NCBI GenBank assembly: GCA_042569785.1
Contig: JBHPGW010000024.1
Location: forward strand, 1 to 39,212
Source of the DNA: JBHPGW01 sp042569785
GTDB lineage: Bacteria; Planctomycetota; Phycisphaerae; Sedimentisphaerales; Anaerobacaceae
Reading direction: 5' to 3'
Length of the DNA stretch: 39,212 nt
In this document: piece by piece, positions 7,425-15,940 of the stretch
Numbering within the stretch: the first letter of the stretch is position 1
Layout of the letters: the number at the start of each line of letters is the position of its first letter
Made by a program: the position numbers and the translations under genes
The notes under the pieces: generated by a model
The model's input: the letters and a program-made list of their open reading frames with translations, nothing else
Databases searched by the model: none
What the model was told of the DNA's origin: nothing

Positions 7425-7838
7425 ATGGATAATCATAAATCAGAGTTTTTGGAAACCGTGGATGCCGTATCTGAATTTGCTGGTAGCCTGGCGGGAAAGG
7501 TAGTAGTTTACAGCAGGGGAATTACTGATCACCTCAAAGATATGATGGCAGCAAAGCTGGAACCCAAACCAGAACCATCCACGAAGGCAACCAAATCCAC
7601 AAAGAGCCCTGCAAAAGCGAAACTTGCTGAGATAGAAGAGGAAAAGCCGGCAGCCAAACAGCCTGAATTAAAAGAAGATACCGAGAAACCGAAGCCTTCG
7701 AGCGATTCGCAAGGCTGCCCAAAGCCCAAAGCTGATAAAAAAACAAGCATTACAGCTAAATCGCAGAAACGTCAGCCTGCGGTTACCAGAAAAACGAAAT
7801 CAAATGTTACGCCCAGTGGGTCGACTGGCAAAAGCTGA
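7425..7838 (+). CDS. Lys/Pro/Ser-rich protein with N-terminal glycine motif
   Basis: 137 residues from ATG 7425; GGAGAAGGAAGG at 7405-7416 supports this start rather than the GTG nine bases earlier. It begins MDNHKSEFLETVDAVSEFAG and continues SLAGKVVVYSRGI, very close to the start of the 63-residue protein at 30911 (MDNKKSEFLEVV...). The rest is disordered and low-complexity, with many Lys, Pro, Ser and Glu. It precedes a coiled-coil/HEAT gene by 20 nt. The same pairing of a short motif protein followed by a motif/HEAT gene occurs at 117/483 and 30911/31141, so the three loci are duplicated two-gene units. Confidence 0.7.
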   Translation: MDNHKSEFLETVDAVSEFAGSLAGKVVVYSRGITDHLKDMMAAKLEPKPEPSTKATKSTKSPAKAKLAEIEEEKPAAKQPELKEDTEKPKPSSDSQGCPKPKADKKTSITAKSQKRQPAVTRKTKSNVTPSGSTGKS

Positions 7839-7858
7839 TTATTAAAGGTGGCAAGGCA

Positions 7859-9985
7859 ATGGAGAACGAAGAAAAATTTTTAGAGTTTGTTGGGACTGCA
7901 TCCGAACGTGCAGGTACCTTTGCCGGCAAGGTAGCAGGTATTGGCGATAAAATCGCAGGACTTGCCGCCGGAAGTGTCTCGGCGGGAAAAGAGATGCTTG
8001 GCTTAGCGGACGAAAAGGTCAAACACACACCCGAAAAGAAGTCAGGCATTACTAAAACTTCTACACTTAAATCTGACTTAACAGCAACCCGACGAAAGTT
8101 GGCTAACGCGGAGAAAACACAATCAAAACTTGAGTCGCAAATGAAGGAACTAAAAACAGAGAATCACTCGTTAGTATCTCAACAGGATCAGATGCGAAGT
8201 GAGTTGAGTGAAACGAAATCCCGTGAAGGTGCAGTCAGGGCACGAGCAGCAGCACTGGAATCGGAGATTGATGATATCAGAAGCCAACTCGAAGAAGCTC
8301 AGAGCAAACCTGCAAAGACAACTGCTGTGGGAACTGGCCGAAATAAGCGGAAAGCCGAGTTGGAATCCGAGCTTGCTGCAATTCAGCGTGAATTGGAAAA
8401 AACGCAAAACAAAGCCGAGAAAACTCAATCTGAGTTTACATCGCAGCTCGAAACTATACAGGCTGAAAATAAATCCTTGAGTTCTGATCTGGAAAAAACA
8501 CAAAGTAAAGCAAAACAAGTTCGGGTTGAGCTGGAGTCTGAAATAAGTCAGCTTCAATCGGAAAATAAATCTTTGAAGTCTGATTTGGAAAAACAGCGAT
8601 CTGAGGACAATAAGATGCTGGATTTAGAAGATGAATTAAAAACGCGAACAGCCCAGTTAGAAGCCGACCTTGCCGCAACGCAGGGTGAACTGGCTGAAAC
8701 ACAAAACAAGACTGAAAAGATTCAAACTGATCTTGGGTCGCAACTCAAAGATTTACAGGTTGAAAAAGAATCCCTGATTTTGGATTTGGAAAAATCGCAG
8801 AATAAAGTAAACGAGATGACCTATCGAGAAGAACAAGCGAGTGAACAGGTAGCTAAGTTAGAATCAGAGCTTGTCGCAGTCCGGCAGGAACTGGTCGAAA
8901 TACAGAATCAGTCTGAACATACCCAAGCTGAGCTTAAAAAACAACATCAGCAGTTGCAGGCAAAGAATAAATCTTTGATTTCTGAGCTTGACCAGGCCCG
9001 CAAAGCCGCTGACGATGCCCAAATACGAGCCGATTCGGTGGAGGCACAGATAGCTTCATTGGAATCTAATGTCGCCGCTGCCAGTCTTAAACCAAAAGAA
9101 GCATCCGAAGAAGAATCAGATATAGATACCACTTTGCCACAAACAGACTATCAGGAAAAAGCTACTGTTGTACCGACTGACGAAATCAATCCTTCAATTG
9201 AAGCGGATGTTACTCAGGAGGAGCTTATAGACACAGACGTTGAAAATGTTGAAGAGCCGGAACCGGAACCGATACTTGAGTTTGATACTGAGGTAGATGC
9301 TGAAGAAATAGAACCTGAACCGATGCCGGAGGTTGAGTTAACAGAGCCAGTGGAAGTAACACTCGATGATGTGCAGGTGGCTGATTTTAAAAACGAGGCG
9401 GAAAGAATAATCTTTACAAAAGCCATTTCTGATTTTACCAGCGCCGATACGGCAGCCCGTGTAGATGCAGCAAAGGCAATTGGCGATATTGCTCATGAGT
9501 TGTCAGCCCGGCTTATCGTCGCCCATCTGAATGATGAACCGTCAGCGGTAGTACGACAGGAGTGTATCAAGGTATTGGCAACACTTGAAACGGCTGAAGG
9601 ACTAAGTGTTGTTGAAAATGCTTTGACAGATGAGACGGCTTCTGTACGTTTAGCGGCTGTGTGGGGGATATATCGTTTGGCTGAGGTCGAGAGCCTGCCA
9701 AAACTTTTAGAAATGCTGTCTGACAGTGACGAAGGTGTTCGGCGAAGAGCTGTTACATGTATCGGCTGGTTAGGCGGACAACTCAAGACCATCGGCGAAT
9801 CTCAGCTTCGTCGAGTTGTTTTGGCCTTGATTGGGTGTTTGGACGATTCCGCTGAATCGACAAGAAAAGCTACCCTCGATGCTTTACAAGCTGTCACCGG
9901 TAAAAAGATGTCAAAATCTCGAATTTCACCCGAGCGTTTGATTGAGCAATGGCGAAATTGGTGGAAGGCTGAACTTTTAGGATAA
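7859..9985 (+). CDS. Long coiled-coil/HEAT-repeat protein with Trp-rich tail (paralogue 2)
   Basis: 708 residues, the largest of three paralogues. It begins MENEEKFLEFVGTASERAG, with the shared glycine motif at about 13-32. A coiled coil of several roughly 65-residue modules occupies about 60-410, followed by an acidic linker rich in Glu-Pro (about 410-510). HEAT-like repeats run at about 515-680 with RRRAVTCIGWLG. The C-terminus is LIEQWRNWWKAELLG. Compared with the copies at 483 and 31141, one HEAT unit after CIGWLG is missing and replaced by a short Gly/Gln segment. The last 39 nt recur with about four differences at 11878-11916, evidence of a duplicated and disrupted relative. No enzymatic motif; a scaffold role is inferred. 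Confidence 0.8.
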   Translation: MENEEKFLEFVGTASERAGTFAGKVAGIGDKIAGLAAGSVSAGKEMLGLADEKVKHTPEKKSGITKTSTLKSDLTATRRKLANAEKTQSKLESQMKELKTENHSLVSQQDQMRSELSETKSREGAVRARAAALESEIDDIRSQLEEAQSKPAKTTAVGTGRNKRKAELESELAAIQRELEKTQNKAEKTQSEFTSQLETIQAENKSLSSDLEKTQSKAKQVRVELESEISQLQSENKSLKSDLEKQRSEDNKMLDLEDELKTRTAQLEADLAATQGELAETQNKTEKIQTDLGSQLKDLQVEKESLILDLEKSQNKVNEMTYREEQASEQVAKLESELVAVRQELVEIQNQSEHTQAELKKQHQQLQAKNKSLISELDQARKAADDAQIRADSVEAQIASLESNVAAASLKPKEASEEESDIDTTLPQTDYQEKATVVPTDEINPSIEADVTQEELIDTDVENVEEPEPEPILEFDTEVDAEEIEPEPMPEVELTEPVEVTLDDVQVADFKNEAERIIFTKAISDFTSADTAARVDAAKAIGDIAHELSARLIVAHLNDEPSAVVRQECIKVLATLETAEGLSVVENALTDETASVRLAAVWGIYRLAEVESLPKLLEMLSDSDEGVRRRAVTCIGWLGGQLKTIGESQLRRVVLALIGCLDDSAESTRKATLDALQAVTGKKMSKSRISPERLIEQWRNWWKAELLG

Positions 9986-9987
9986 GA

Positions 9988-10009
9988 GATAGAAAATAAA
10001 GTTTCTATC
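9988..10009 (+). terminator. Hairpin after the HEAT gene
   Basis: GATAGAAA (9988-9995), loop ATAAAG, TTTCTATC (10002-10009): a perfect 8-bp stem immediately after the stop codon. There is no uninterrupted T-run directly behind it, only T-rich sequence from about 10017, so termination or mRNA end-protection are both possible. It marks the junction with the AT-rich cassette. Confidence 0.35.
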
Positions 10010-10048
10010 AGTCAAAATTTATATGTTTTATGGGTATTTTATTTTTTT

Positions 10049-10552
10049 ATGGATCGCGAAAAATCCACAATTGATAAATGGGGAGATTACTTTTGCGAGG
10101 GAACAACAAGTTGCTCGTTTGAATTAGGATATACGATTGGACAACTAAATAATTTAGCCATTAATTATTGGGGAAAATTCAAGAAAGCATATTTTCCAGC
10201 TAATCCGCAAAAATTCAATCAACAGCTCCCTGAACTGCTTGCTTCTAAATTAAACCAAATGCCTGACGTGACAATGGATAATCAGGTATTTGATAAATTG
10301 ACGAGCGAAATGTATAAGTTTTTATCGTGTTCGCTGGCAAGTAATCGCAGTCCTGATGAAATTATTCTCGGCTTGCAATCCGATACCGAAATGCGAGAAG
10401 AAGTAGTAGACCTTTTGATCTCAAAAATAGAATTGAAAACTTCTCTTGATAATCAACGAATTTTCTTAGATAGAATTTTATCGGGAGATGAGGATTTGCG
10501 GGCTTTACTTAATAAGCAGAAAGAGAAAAAGGGGTTTCCTCACAATATTTAG
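10049..10552 (+). CDS. Hypothetical protein
   Basis: 167 residues; not recognised. Predominantly helical, no transmembrane segment and no conserved cofactor motif. The N-terminal part has CEGTTSCSFELGYTIGQL, in which GYTIGQL and the following aromatic residues are the only compositionally striking element. The ribosome-binding site is weak; the start lies in a T-rich leader with no clear Shine-Dalgarno, unlike most neighbours. Base composition of this gene and the next two is more AT-rich than the flanking HEAT and fix genes. First gene of a three-gene cassette that appears inserted between two HEAT-gene 3' ends. Confidence 0.6.
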   Translation: MDREKSTIDKWGDYFCEGTTSCSFELGYTIGQLNNLAINYWGKFKKAYFPANPQKFNQQLPELLASKLNQMPDVTMDNQVFDKLTSEMYKFLSCSLASNRSPDEIILGLQSDTEMREEVVDLLISKIELKTSLDNQRIFLDRILSGDEDLRALLNKQKEKKGFPHNI

Positions 10553-10578
10553 CTGCTTTATAAAAGGAGAGAATCGCT

Positions 10579-11049
10579 ATGGCAGTAGTAGAAACCACAA
10601 CAGTCAATGGCTTAAAAGCACTTAGCCTTACAACGGTACCAGCTGTGAACATTGCAGGGTCAATTTTGATTGCTACCGGCATTGTTGCCGTAGGTACTCC
10701 TTTGGTTATATTAGGGGTACGCTATATAGTCAGGAAAATAAATAAAAACAAAGATGGTTCTACAAAAATAACCGCCAGTTCTGTCAATGGTAAAGTTATT
10801 ATGTCGCTTATTGTTGTCTCGACGTTGATGATTAGTGTGGGGACGGCTATGTTGCCCCGTACCGAAACGGTAATGATCATTCATATCGTTGCCGGGTATA
10901 CCTGTTTGATAGTTTCGTTTATCCACGTTTTTCAATATCGTAAAGTTATTAAAGCTCAAGCTAAAAAGTATTTCAACTTTTTATCAGCTCCAAAAAAGCC
11001 TGTAGCAAAAAAACCAAAGGCACGCTTAGCGGTTGTAAAAGCAACTTGA
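10579..11049 (+). CDS. Small integral membrane protein with paired histidines
   Basis: 156 residues, ATG after AAAGGAG. Three hydrophobic helices are visible at about 22-50, 71-92 and 97-119. The last contains HIVAGY and SFIH, giving histidines 14 residues apart (about 102 and 116) on one helix, followed by a basic segment. This spacing resembles DUF4405/cytochrome-b-like membrane domains, where such histidines can bind haem, but one helix is not enough to claim it. The C-terminus is rich in Lys and Ala (KPVAKKPKARLAVVKAT), like other basic tails in this cluster. Middle gene of the cassette. Confidence 0.55.
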   Translation: MAVVETTTVNGLKALSLTTVPAVNIAGSILIATGIVAVGTPLVILGVRYIVRKINKNKDGSTKITASSVNGKVIMSLIVVSTLMISVGTAMLPRTETVMIIHIVAGYTCLIVSFIHVFQYRKVIKAQAKKYFNFLSAPKKPVAKKPKARLAVVKAT

Positions 11050-11099
11050 AACGTTGTCTAACATGATGCGAAAATCTCGTTTCTTCCGAAGATGAGTTT

Positions 11100-11903
11100 A
11101 TGAAAAAAAAACTGTCTAAGAACGCTGTTAATATACATAACTTAAACGAATTCTTAAAAGAGCATGCTTCTATCGAGGAATTAAATGATCTTGCAAGAAT
11201 TCTGAATTATACCAAGAACAGGAGGAAGTGGAAAGAAGCTCTTGTGCAGGAAGTCGTCAAAAGATTATATAAATGCTATCAAACCCCGGCAGGTTATGCA
11301 CTGAAAAAAAAGCCCACTATTGATCAAATGTGTGATCGAATTGCCAAAAAGCTTAAACTTCGCGAATTGCGGGGAGATGGTTGGCAAAAATTACATAGTC
11401 TTTGCATAAATATTTTTGAGAAGATATTTAAGTCAATGACTAAGGAGGAAAAGGAAAAACTCCTTAAAGAAATGTGGGAAAAATTGGGCGATGAAGATAA
11501 AAAACAATTAAAAAAAGAATTTGATATAGCCGATGTCTCTGCTTTCATTCATGGGAGCGAATTAATGGTTGTGCATGTCGTAGGAGTTTATTTGGCCAGA
11601 GAAACAGCCCTTTTCGCTGCTGCTGCTGTTTTACGGCTTAGTTTAGGACTTGCTCTTACCGCAAGCACGGTATTAACTCGAACGGCAAATGTTTTTCTTG
11701 GGCCGTTAGGTTGGGCCTTAGTAGCGCTATCGGTTAATGATTTAATGGGAACAAATTTCAAAAGGATAGTTCCTGCACTTCTTACCATTAATATCGTCAA
11801 TATGCGTGTTCATGATAAACAAGGCAGAGAATTTTTTGATTTCTTAGCAGAGACGCAATATGAGTACAAAGGTTGTGCAATGGCAGAAATGGTGGAAGGC
11901 TGA
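11100..11903 (+). CDS. YaaW/UPF0174-family protein
   Basis: 267 residues. The order of features matches the UPF0174 (YaaW) family: an N-terminal helical domain with LNEFLKEHASIEELNDLARI, a middle Lys/Glu-rich helix, and a hydrophobic C-terminal half ending with a GPLGWAL...RIVPALLTINIV segment that corresponds to the family's conserved GP-x-G-x-A-L...IPA-x-L region. Family members are poorly characterised; a link to a ubiquinol-cytochrome c chaperone-like domain exists in databases, but function is unknown. The coding frame ends with CAMAEMVEG, which is a HEAT-paralogue tail read in a different frame, so the native C-terminus was probably altered when the cassette joined its present downstream sequence. 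Confidence 0.65.
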   Translation: MKKKLSKNAVNIHNLNEFLKEHASIEELNDLARILNYTKNRRKWKEALVQEVVKRLYKCYQTPAGYALKKKPTIDQMCDRIAKKLKLRELRGDGWQKLHSLCINIFEKIFKSMTKEEKEKLLKEMWEKLGDEDKKQLKKEFDIADVSAFIHGSELMVVHVVGVYLARETALFAAAAVLRLSLGLALTASTVLTRTANVFLGPLGWALVALSVNDLMGTNFKRIVPALLTINIVNMRVHDKQGREFFDFLAETQYEYKGCAMAEMVEG

Positions 11904-11916
11904 ACTCTTAGGATAA
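11860..11916 (+). pseudogene. Relict 3' end of a HEAT-repeat paralogue
   Basis: In a frame different from the overlapping YaaW-like gene, this stretch reads MSTKVVQWQKWWKAELLG and stops at 11914-11916. The last 13 residues match the C-terminus of the HEAT protein ending at 9985 (EQWRNWWKAELLG), and the 39 nt to the stop are about 90 percent identical by eye. The rest of that HEAT gene is absent. fixA starts 3 nt later. It shows that a HEAT-type gene once ended directly upstream of fixA. Confidence 0.7.
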
Positions 11917-11919
11917 ATA

Positions 11920-12705
11920 ATGGATATAATTGTTTGTATCAAGCAGGTTCCTGATACCCTTGAAGTTGGTGTTAACAAAGAAACTAATACCCTTATTCGC
12001 CAGGGCGTAGATAGTGTTATCAATCCTTTTGATTTATACGCCGTCGAAGAGGGTCTTCGTCTTAGGGAGCAGTTCGGTGGCACTGTAACCGTTTTATCGA
12101 TGGGCCCGCCTCAGGTAGCTGACACTTTACGCGAGGCAATAAGCATGGGAGCCGATAGAGCTGTTTTGCTTAGCGACATCGATTTTGCCGGTGCCGATAC
12201 CCTCGCTACTTCTTATACGTTGGCCAGGGCGATAAGAAAAATTGGTCGTTTCGATCTGGTTATTTGTGGCAGACAGGCTGTCGATGGTGATACGGCACAT
12301 GTCGGGCCGTCACTCGCCGAAAAATTGGGTATTCCACACATTAGCTGTGTAATAAAGATAGATGAAGTAACAGACAAATATATGATCACAGGACGTATGA
12401 CCGAGGAGGGTACGGAAAAAGTAAAACTTTCACTTCCCGGACTGATTACGGTTTCTAAAGGGATCAACGAGCCACGCCCGCCGTCATTGAGAGGTAAAAT
12501 TACCGCTGTAAAAAGTGACATTACAGTTTGGTCTGCACAGGATATTGGTGCGGATACTGGCAAAATCGGATTGAAAGGTTCTCCCACCAGGGTTGTCAAA
12601 ATAACTATTCCTAAACATGAGAGGCACGGTCAATTTCTTGAAGGCTCCGTTGCCGAACAGGTAACGGACTTGATAACCAAACTACAACAGGCAGAGGTCT
12701 TTTAA
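11920..12705 (+). CDS. fixA: FixA, electron-transfer flavoprotein beta subunit
   Basis: 261 residues. It opens MDIIVCIKQVPDT, typical of EtfB/FixA, followed by NPFDLYAVEEGLRL, LSMGPPQ, GADRAVLLSD, ICGRQAVDGDTAHVGP and ITVSKGINEPRPPSLRGK, all characteristic ETF-beta landmarks in the expected order and length. In FixABCX the FixA/FixB pair carries the bifurcating FAD that oxidises NADH. The gene is followed by fixB at 11 nt with AAAGGAG at the junction. A fixABCX set beside magnetosome genes suggests a supply of low-potential ferredoxin and quinol electrons; a specific role in biomineralisation is inference. Confidence 0.93.
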   Translation: MDIIVCIKQVPDTLEVGVNKETNTLIRQGVDSVINPFDLYAVEEGLRLREQFGGTVTVLSMGPPQVADTLREAISMGADRAVLLSDIDFAGADTLATSYTLARAIRKIGRFDLVICGRQAVDGDTAHVGPSLAEKLGIPHISCVIKIDEVTDKYMITGRMTEEGTEKVKLSLPGLITVSKGINEPRPPSLRGKITAVKSDITVWSAQDIGADTGKIGLKGSPTRVVKITIPKHERHGQFLEGSVAEQVTDLITKLQQAEVF

Positions 12706-12716
12706 AGGAGTTAAAT

Positions 12717-13976
12717 ATGGGGATACGTGTAATCAAAGAAAACTGCAAAGGCTGTAAACTTTGTGTTGCTGCTTGTCCTTTCGGTGCCATCACGGTTATA
12801 GAAAAGTTGGCCCGGATAGATTTAGCTAAGTGCAATTTTTGCGGAGCTTGTGTGGATGCTTGTAAAAAATTCGGCGCTATCGAACTGGTTCGCGAAGAGG
12901 TGCAGATTGTTGATAAAAGTAAATATCGCGGGGTTTGGGTATTTGCCGAGCAGAAAGAAGGTCGAATTGCCAATGTTACGCTTGAGCTTCTCAGTGAGGG
13001 CAGGAAATTAGCCGACAGACTCGGCGAGCCTCTTTGTGTGATGTTGTTGGGTGATCAGATTGCGAAACTCGCTCGCGATTTAATCTGCTTTGGTGCTGAC
13101 AAGGTTTATCTGGCACAGTCGGCACAGTTAGCGGTCTTTATCGAAGACAGCTTTACAGAAGTAATAACCGGACTGATTAAAGAACATAAACCGAACATTG
13201 TTTTACTTGGCGCGACAGCTATCGGGCGATCTTTAGCTCCAAGAGTAGCCAGCAGACTGGAAACCGGATTGACCGCCGACTGTACAGGCCTCGAGATAGA
13301 CCCGGAAACTAAAAATCTATTGCAGACTAGACCAGCCTTTGGCGGCAACCTGATGGCTACTATCGTTTGCCCTAACCACCGTCCACAGATGGCAAGTGTG
13401 CGTCCGAAAGTTTTCCAAGCTACCCAGCAAAACCAGTTGCGTATAGGGAAAATCGTAAGATACGATTATAAAGATTATAGTTTAACTCAGAGGGCTCATC
13501 TGCTTGCAGTGGTTAAAGAGCCGGCAAAAACAGTTAATATCGCTGAAGCGGATATTATAGTTGCAGCCGGGCGGGGTTTGCAAGATGGTGAAAACTTCAA
13601 AATGATTGAGCAATTGGCCCAAGTGCTTGGCGGCACAGCAGGAGCTTCGCGAGCTATCGTAGATGCAGGATGGGCTCCTTACGCTCACCAGGTCGGGCAA
13701 ACAGGCAAGACCGTTCGTCCAAAGCTGTATATAGCCTGCGGCATCAGCGGTGCCATTCAGCATCTCGTCGGTATGCAGTCTTCAGAAACAATCGTAGCAA
13801 TCAACAAAGATCCAAAGGCGCCGATTTTCAACGTAGCGGATTATTGTATTGTCGGTGATGTGCTCGAGGTTGTTCCTGCTTTGATAAGAGAAATAGGAAA
13901 AATACGACACTCTGAGCAAGCTGAGCTTGTTGTAACGGATGTCGAATTAGAAAAAAGTCTTGCTTTGAGTAGTTAA
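12717..13976 (+). CDS. fixB: FixB, ETF alpha subunit with N-terminal 2[4Fe-4S] ferredoxin domain
   Basis: 419 residues. Residues 10-49 contain two CxxCxxCxxxC clusters (CKGCKLCVAAC and CNFCGACVDAC), a bacterial-type ferredoxin extension. The ETF-alpha domains follow, ending with the FAD-binding region GRGLQDG, QVGQTGKTVRPKLYIACGIS and INKDPKAPIFNVADY. ETF-alpha proteins with such a ferredoxin head occur in several anaerobe lineages and allow the flavoprotein to exchange electrons with iron-sulfur carriers. It partners FixA, and FixC/FixX downstream complete the complex. fixC is separated from fixB by an unrelated HTH gene, unlike the usual contiguous order. Confidence 0.92.
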   Translation: MGIRVIKENCKGCKLCVAACPFGAITVIEKLARIDLAKCNFCGACVDACKKFGAIELVREEVQIVDKSKYRGVWVFAEQKEGRIANVTLELLSEGRKLADRLGEPLCVMLLGDQIAKLARDLICFGADKVYLAQSAQLAVFIEDSFTEVITGLIKEHKPNIVLLGATAIGRSLAPRVASRLETGLTADCTGLEIDPETKNLLQTRPAFGGNLMATIVCPNHRPQMASVRPKVFQATQQNQLRIGKIVRYDYKDYSLTQRAHLLAVVKEPAKTVNIAEADIIVAAGRGLQDGENFKMIEQLAQVLGGTAGASRAIVDAGWAPYAHQVGQTGKTVRPKLYIACGISGAIQHLVGMQSSETIVAINKDPKAPIFNVADYCIVGDVLEVVPALIREIGKIRHSEQAELVVTDVELEKSLALSS

Positions 13977-14018
13977 GCAATCTGCATAGAACTTTTCTGC
14001 AAGAGGATTATTTATACT

Positions 14019-14633
14019 ATGTTGAAAGAAGCCATAGTTAAAAACAAAATCAGTTTACGGAAAGATTATCTGACAACGACTGAGCTTGCAAAGCTTTGTG
14101 GTGTGTCACGTTTCACTATCATCAATTGGGTTAACCGAGGCAAAATTGGGACGATAAAAACCATCGGAGGTCATTGCAGGATTCCTGTATCTGAAGCAAT
14201 ATCTTTTTATGAAAGTTTCTATAAAAAGAAAACCGGTGACATATCTGAATCATTGTGCCACTGTTGGGAATACCCGCAAAAGGCTAATTGTGACAAAGAA
14301 TGTAAAAACTGCCTGCTATATAAAAGCCGGATCAATTACTGCTTTGTAGTGGTACGCGAATTTGGCAAAAAAGTTGTCCATTGCGAGGGTGATTGTTTGA
14401 GTTGTGATTATTTCGAGGAGTTTTTCAGCTCTTATAGCAAGATTGAGCAAGCCAACGAGGCGCATGAGGACAAAGGTGAAAAGATAGCTAAAGACAAGAA
14501 AAGCTTTCTGTACAATTTTGTATACGGTTTTGGCCGCAGCGTCCAGGGAGTTAAAGAGAAAGTCACGGATATAAAAGATGTCATTGGAGGCAAGAACTCC
14601 AGGGCTAAACAGATGGGGAAAACGGATGCATAA
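14019..14633 (+). CDS. Excisionase-type HTH protein with Cys-rich domain
   Basis: 204 residues. Residues about 17-70 form a MerR/excisionase-like winged helix: YLTTTELAKLCGVSRFTIIN, WVNRGKI, then GGHCRIPVSEA. About residues 75-140 hold many cysteines (CHCWEY, CDKECKNCLL, CFVV, CEGDCLSCDYF), similar to the CW(E)-type Cys domains that often accompany such HTH modules. The C-terminal 60 residues are helical and basic and include FVYGFGRSVQGVKEKV. It lies between fixB and fixC; its last 8 nt overlap the start of fixC, so it is translationally coupled. A redox- or metal-responsive regulator of the fix genes is plausible. Ligand and operator cannot be seen. Confidence 0.75.
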   Translation: MLKEAIVKNKISLRKDYLTTTELAKLCGVSRFTIINWVNRGKIGTIKTIGGHCRIPVSEAISFYESFYKKKTGDISESLCHCWEYPQKANCDKECKNCLLYKSRINYCFVVVREFGKKVVHCEGDCLSCDYFEEFFSSYSKIEQANEAHEDKGEKIAKDKKSFLYNFVYGFGRSVQGVKEKVTDIKDVIGGKNSRAKQMGKTDA

Positions 14634-15939
14634 ATGTGAAGTAGCTATCGTTGGGGCCGGGCCGGCTGGAATTGCCTGCGGATACGTTCTTGCCAAGGCC
14701 GGCGTCGATGTCGTTATTCTCGAAAGAGGACAGTATCCCGGTGCCAAGAATATGTTTGGCGGAATATTTTTCGCCGACCAGATGAACAAACTGATCCCTG
14801 AATTTTATACCGAAGCACCCGTAGAACGATTTGTCGCCAAAAAGCACTTTGCATTACTGATAAACAACTCCGAAGTTTCTTTGAACATCGACTCAGAAGA
14901 ATATAAAAAGCCGCCTTACAATCATTCATACATCGTCAGACGATCTTTATTTGATAAATGGTTTGCCGGAAAGGCCGAGCAGCAAGGTGCTAAGATTATC
15001 TGCGGCACATCTGTAACAGATTTTGTATGGGACGGCAAAAGAATTGTCGGCGTAACGGCCGGCACCACCGATGACCCCAACAACGTTTTGATGGCTGATG
15101 TTGTCGTTTGCGGCGAGGGTGCCAATTCCATGCTCTCTGAAAAGGCCGGCCTTCGCAACCGGTTGTCAATGCGTGCTCGAGTTGTCGCTGTCAAAGAGGT
15201 GATAGAACTGGGCAAAGATGTAATCAATGAACGATTTGGCTTAACCGCAAGAGAGGGTGCTGCTTATGAGTATTTTGCCGACGCCACACCTGGCATGTTA
15301 GGCGACGGATTTGTTTATACCAACAACGATTCATTAAACGTAGGCGTCGGTGTTGTTATCAGTGAACTGTATGGATGCAAAAATCCTCCTTCGCCAAACC
15401 AACTGCTGGACAAATTCAAAAACCATCCCAGTATTCAGCCTCTAATAAAGGGCGGCAAAACAGTGGAATATTCCGCTCATATGATTCCTATGGATGGCTT
15501 CAAAAATCTACCGAAATTTTATACCGATGGTCTTATGTTGGTTGGCGATGCTGCTGGTTTCGTAAACAACAGTATTTGCCACGAAGGCGTAAACATGGCT
15601 ATGGCGTCAGGGATGATGGCTGCTGAGACAATATTGGATAACAGGGAAAAGGGGATTTACGATGCCAAGGCGCTTCGACAATACGAACGGCGACTGAAGA
15701 ATTCTTTTGTCCTGCAAAATATGAAAAGCAGCAAGGATTTTATAGATATTCTGCGTACACACAAAGAACTGCTCAACGATTATCCGCATCTTATAAAGGA
15801 TGTGATAACAAGCTATTTTAAGGTAAGTGACGTACCGAAGAGTACCGTCAAAAGCAATATTATTCGTATGATACGCAGCAAGGTAAATTTTATTAAAGCA
15901 GCAAGGACCGTTATGGCATTGATGAAGGGCGGAATCTAA
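14626..15939 (+). CDS. fixC: FixC, flavoprotein dehydrogenase (ETF:quinone oxidoreductase-like)
   Basis: 438 residues from ATG 14626. This start is preferred over an upstream in-frame codon because the protein then begins MHKCEVAIVGAGPAGIACG, the Rossmann FAD fold of FixC/ETF-QO at its usual position. Further landmarks are VVILERGQYPGAKN, VVCGEGANS and LMLVGDAAGFVNNSICHEGVNMA, the last being the second FAD motif with the quinone-proximal segment. FixC passes electrons to the quinone pool together with FixX. The start overlaps the preceding HTH gene by 8 nt; fixX follows after a single base. Confidence 0.92.
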   Translation: MHKCEVAIVGAGPAGIACGYVLAKAGVDVVILERGQYPGAKNMFGGIFFADQMNKLIPEFYTEAPVERFVAKKHFALLINNSEVSLNIDSEEYKKPPYNHSYIVRRSLFDKWFAGKAEQQGAKIICGTSVTDFVWDGKRIVGVTAGTTDDPNNVLMADVVVCGEGANSMLSEKAGLRNRLSMRARVVAVKEVIELGKDVINERFGLTAREGAAYEYFADATPGMLGDGFVYTNNDSLNVGVGVVISELYGCKNPPSPNQLLDKFKNHPSIQPLIKGGKTVEYSAHMIPMDGFKNLPKFYTDGLMLVGDAAGFVNNSICHEGVNMAMASGMMAAETILDNREKGIYDAKALRQYERRLKNSFVLQNMKSSKDFIDILRTHKELLNDYPHLIKDVITSYFKVSDVPKSTVKSNIIRMIRSKVNFIKAARTVMALMKGGI

Positions 15940-15940
15940 T

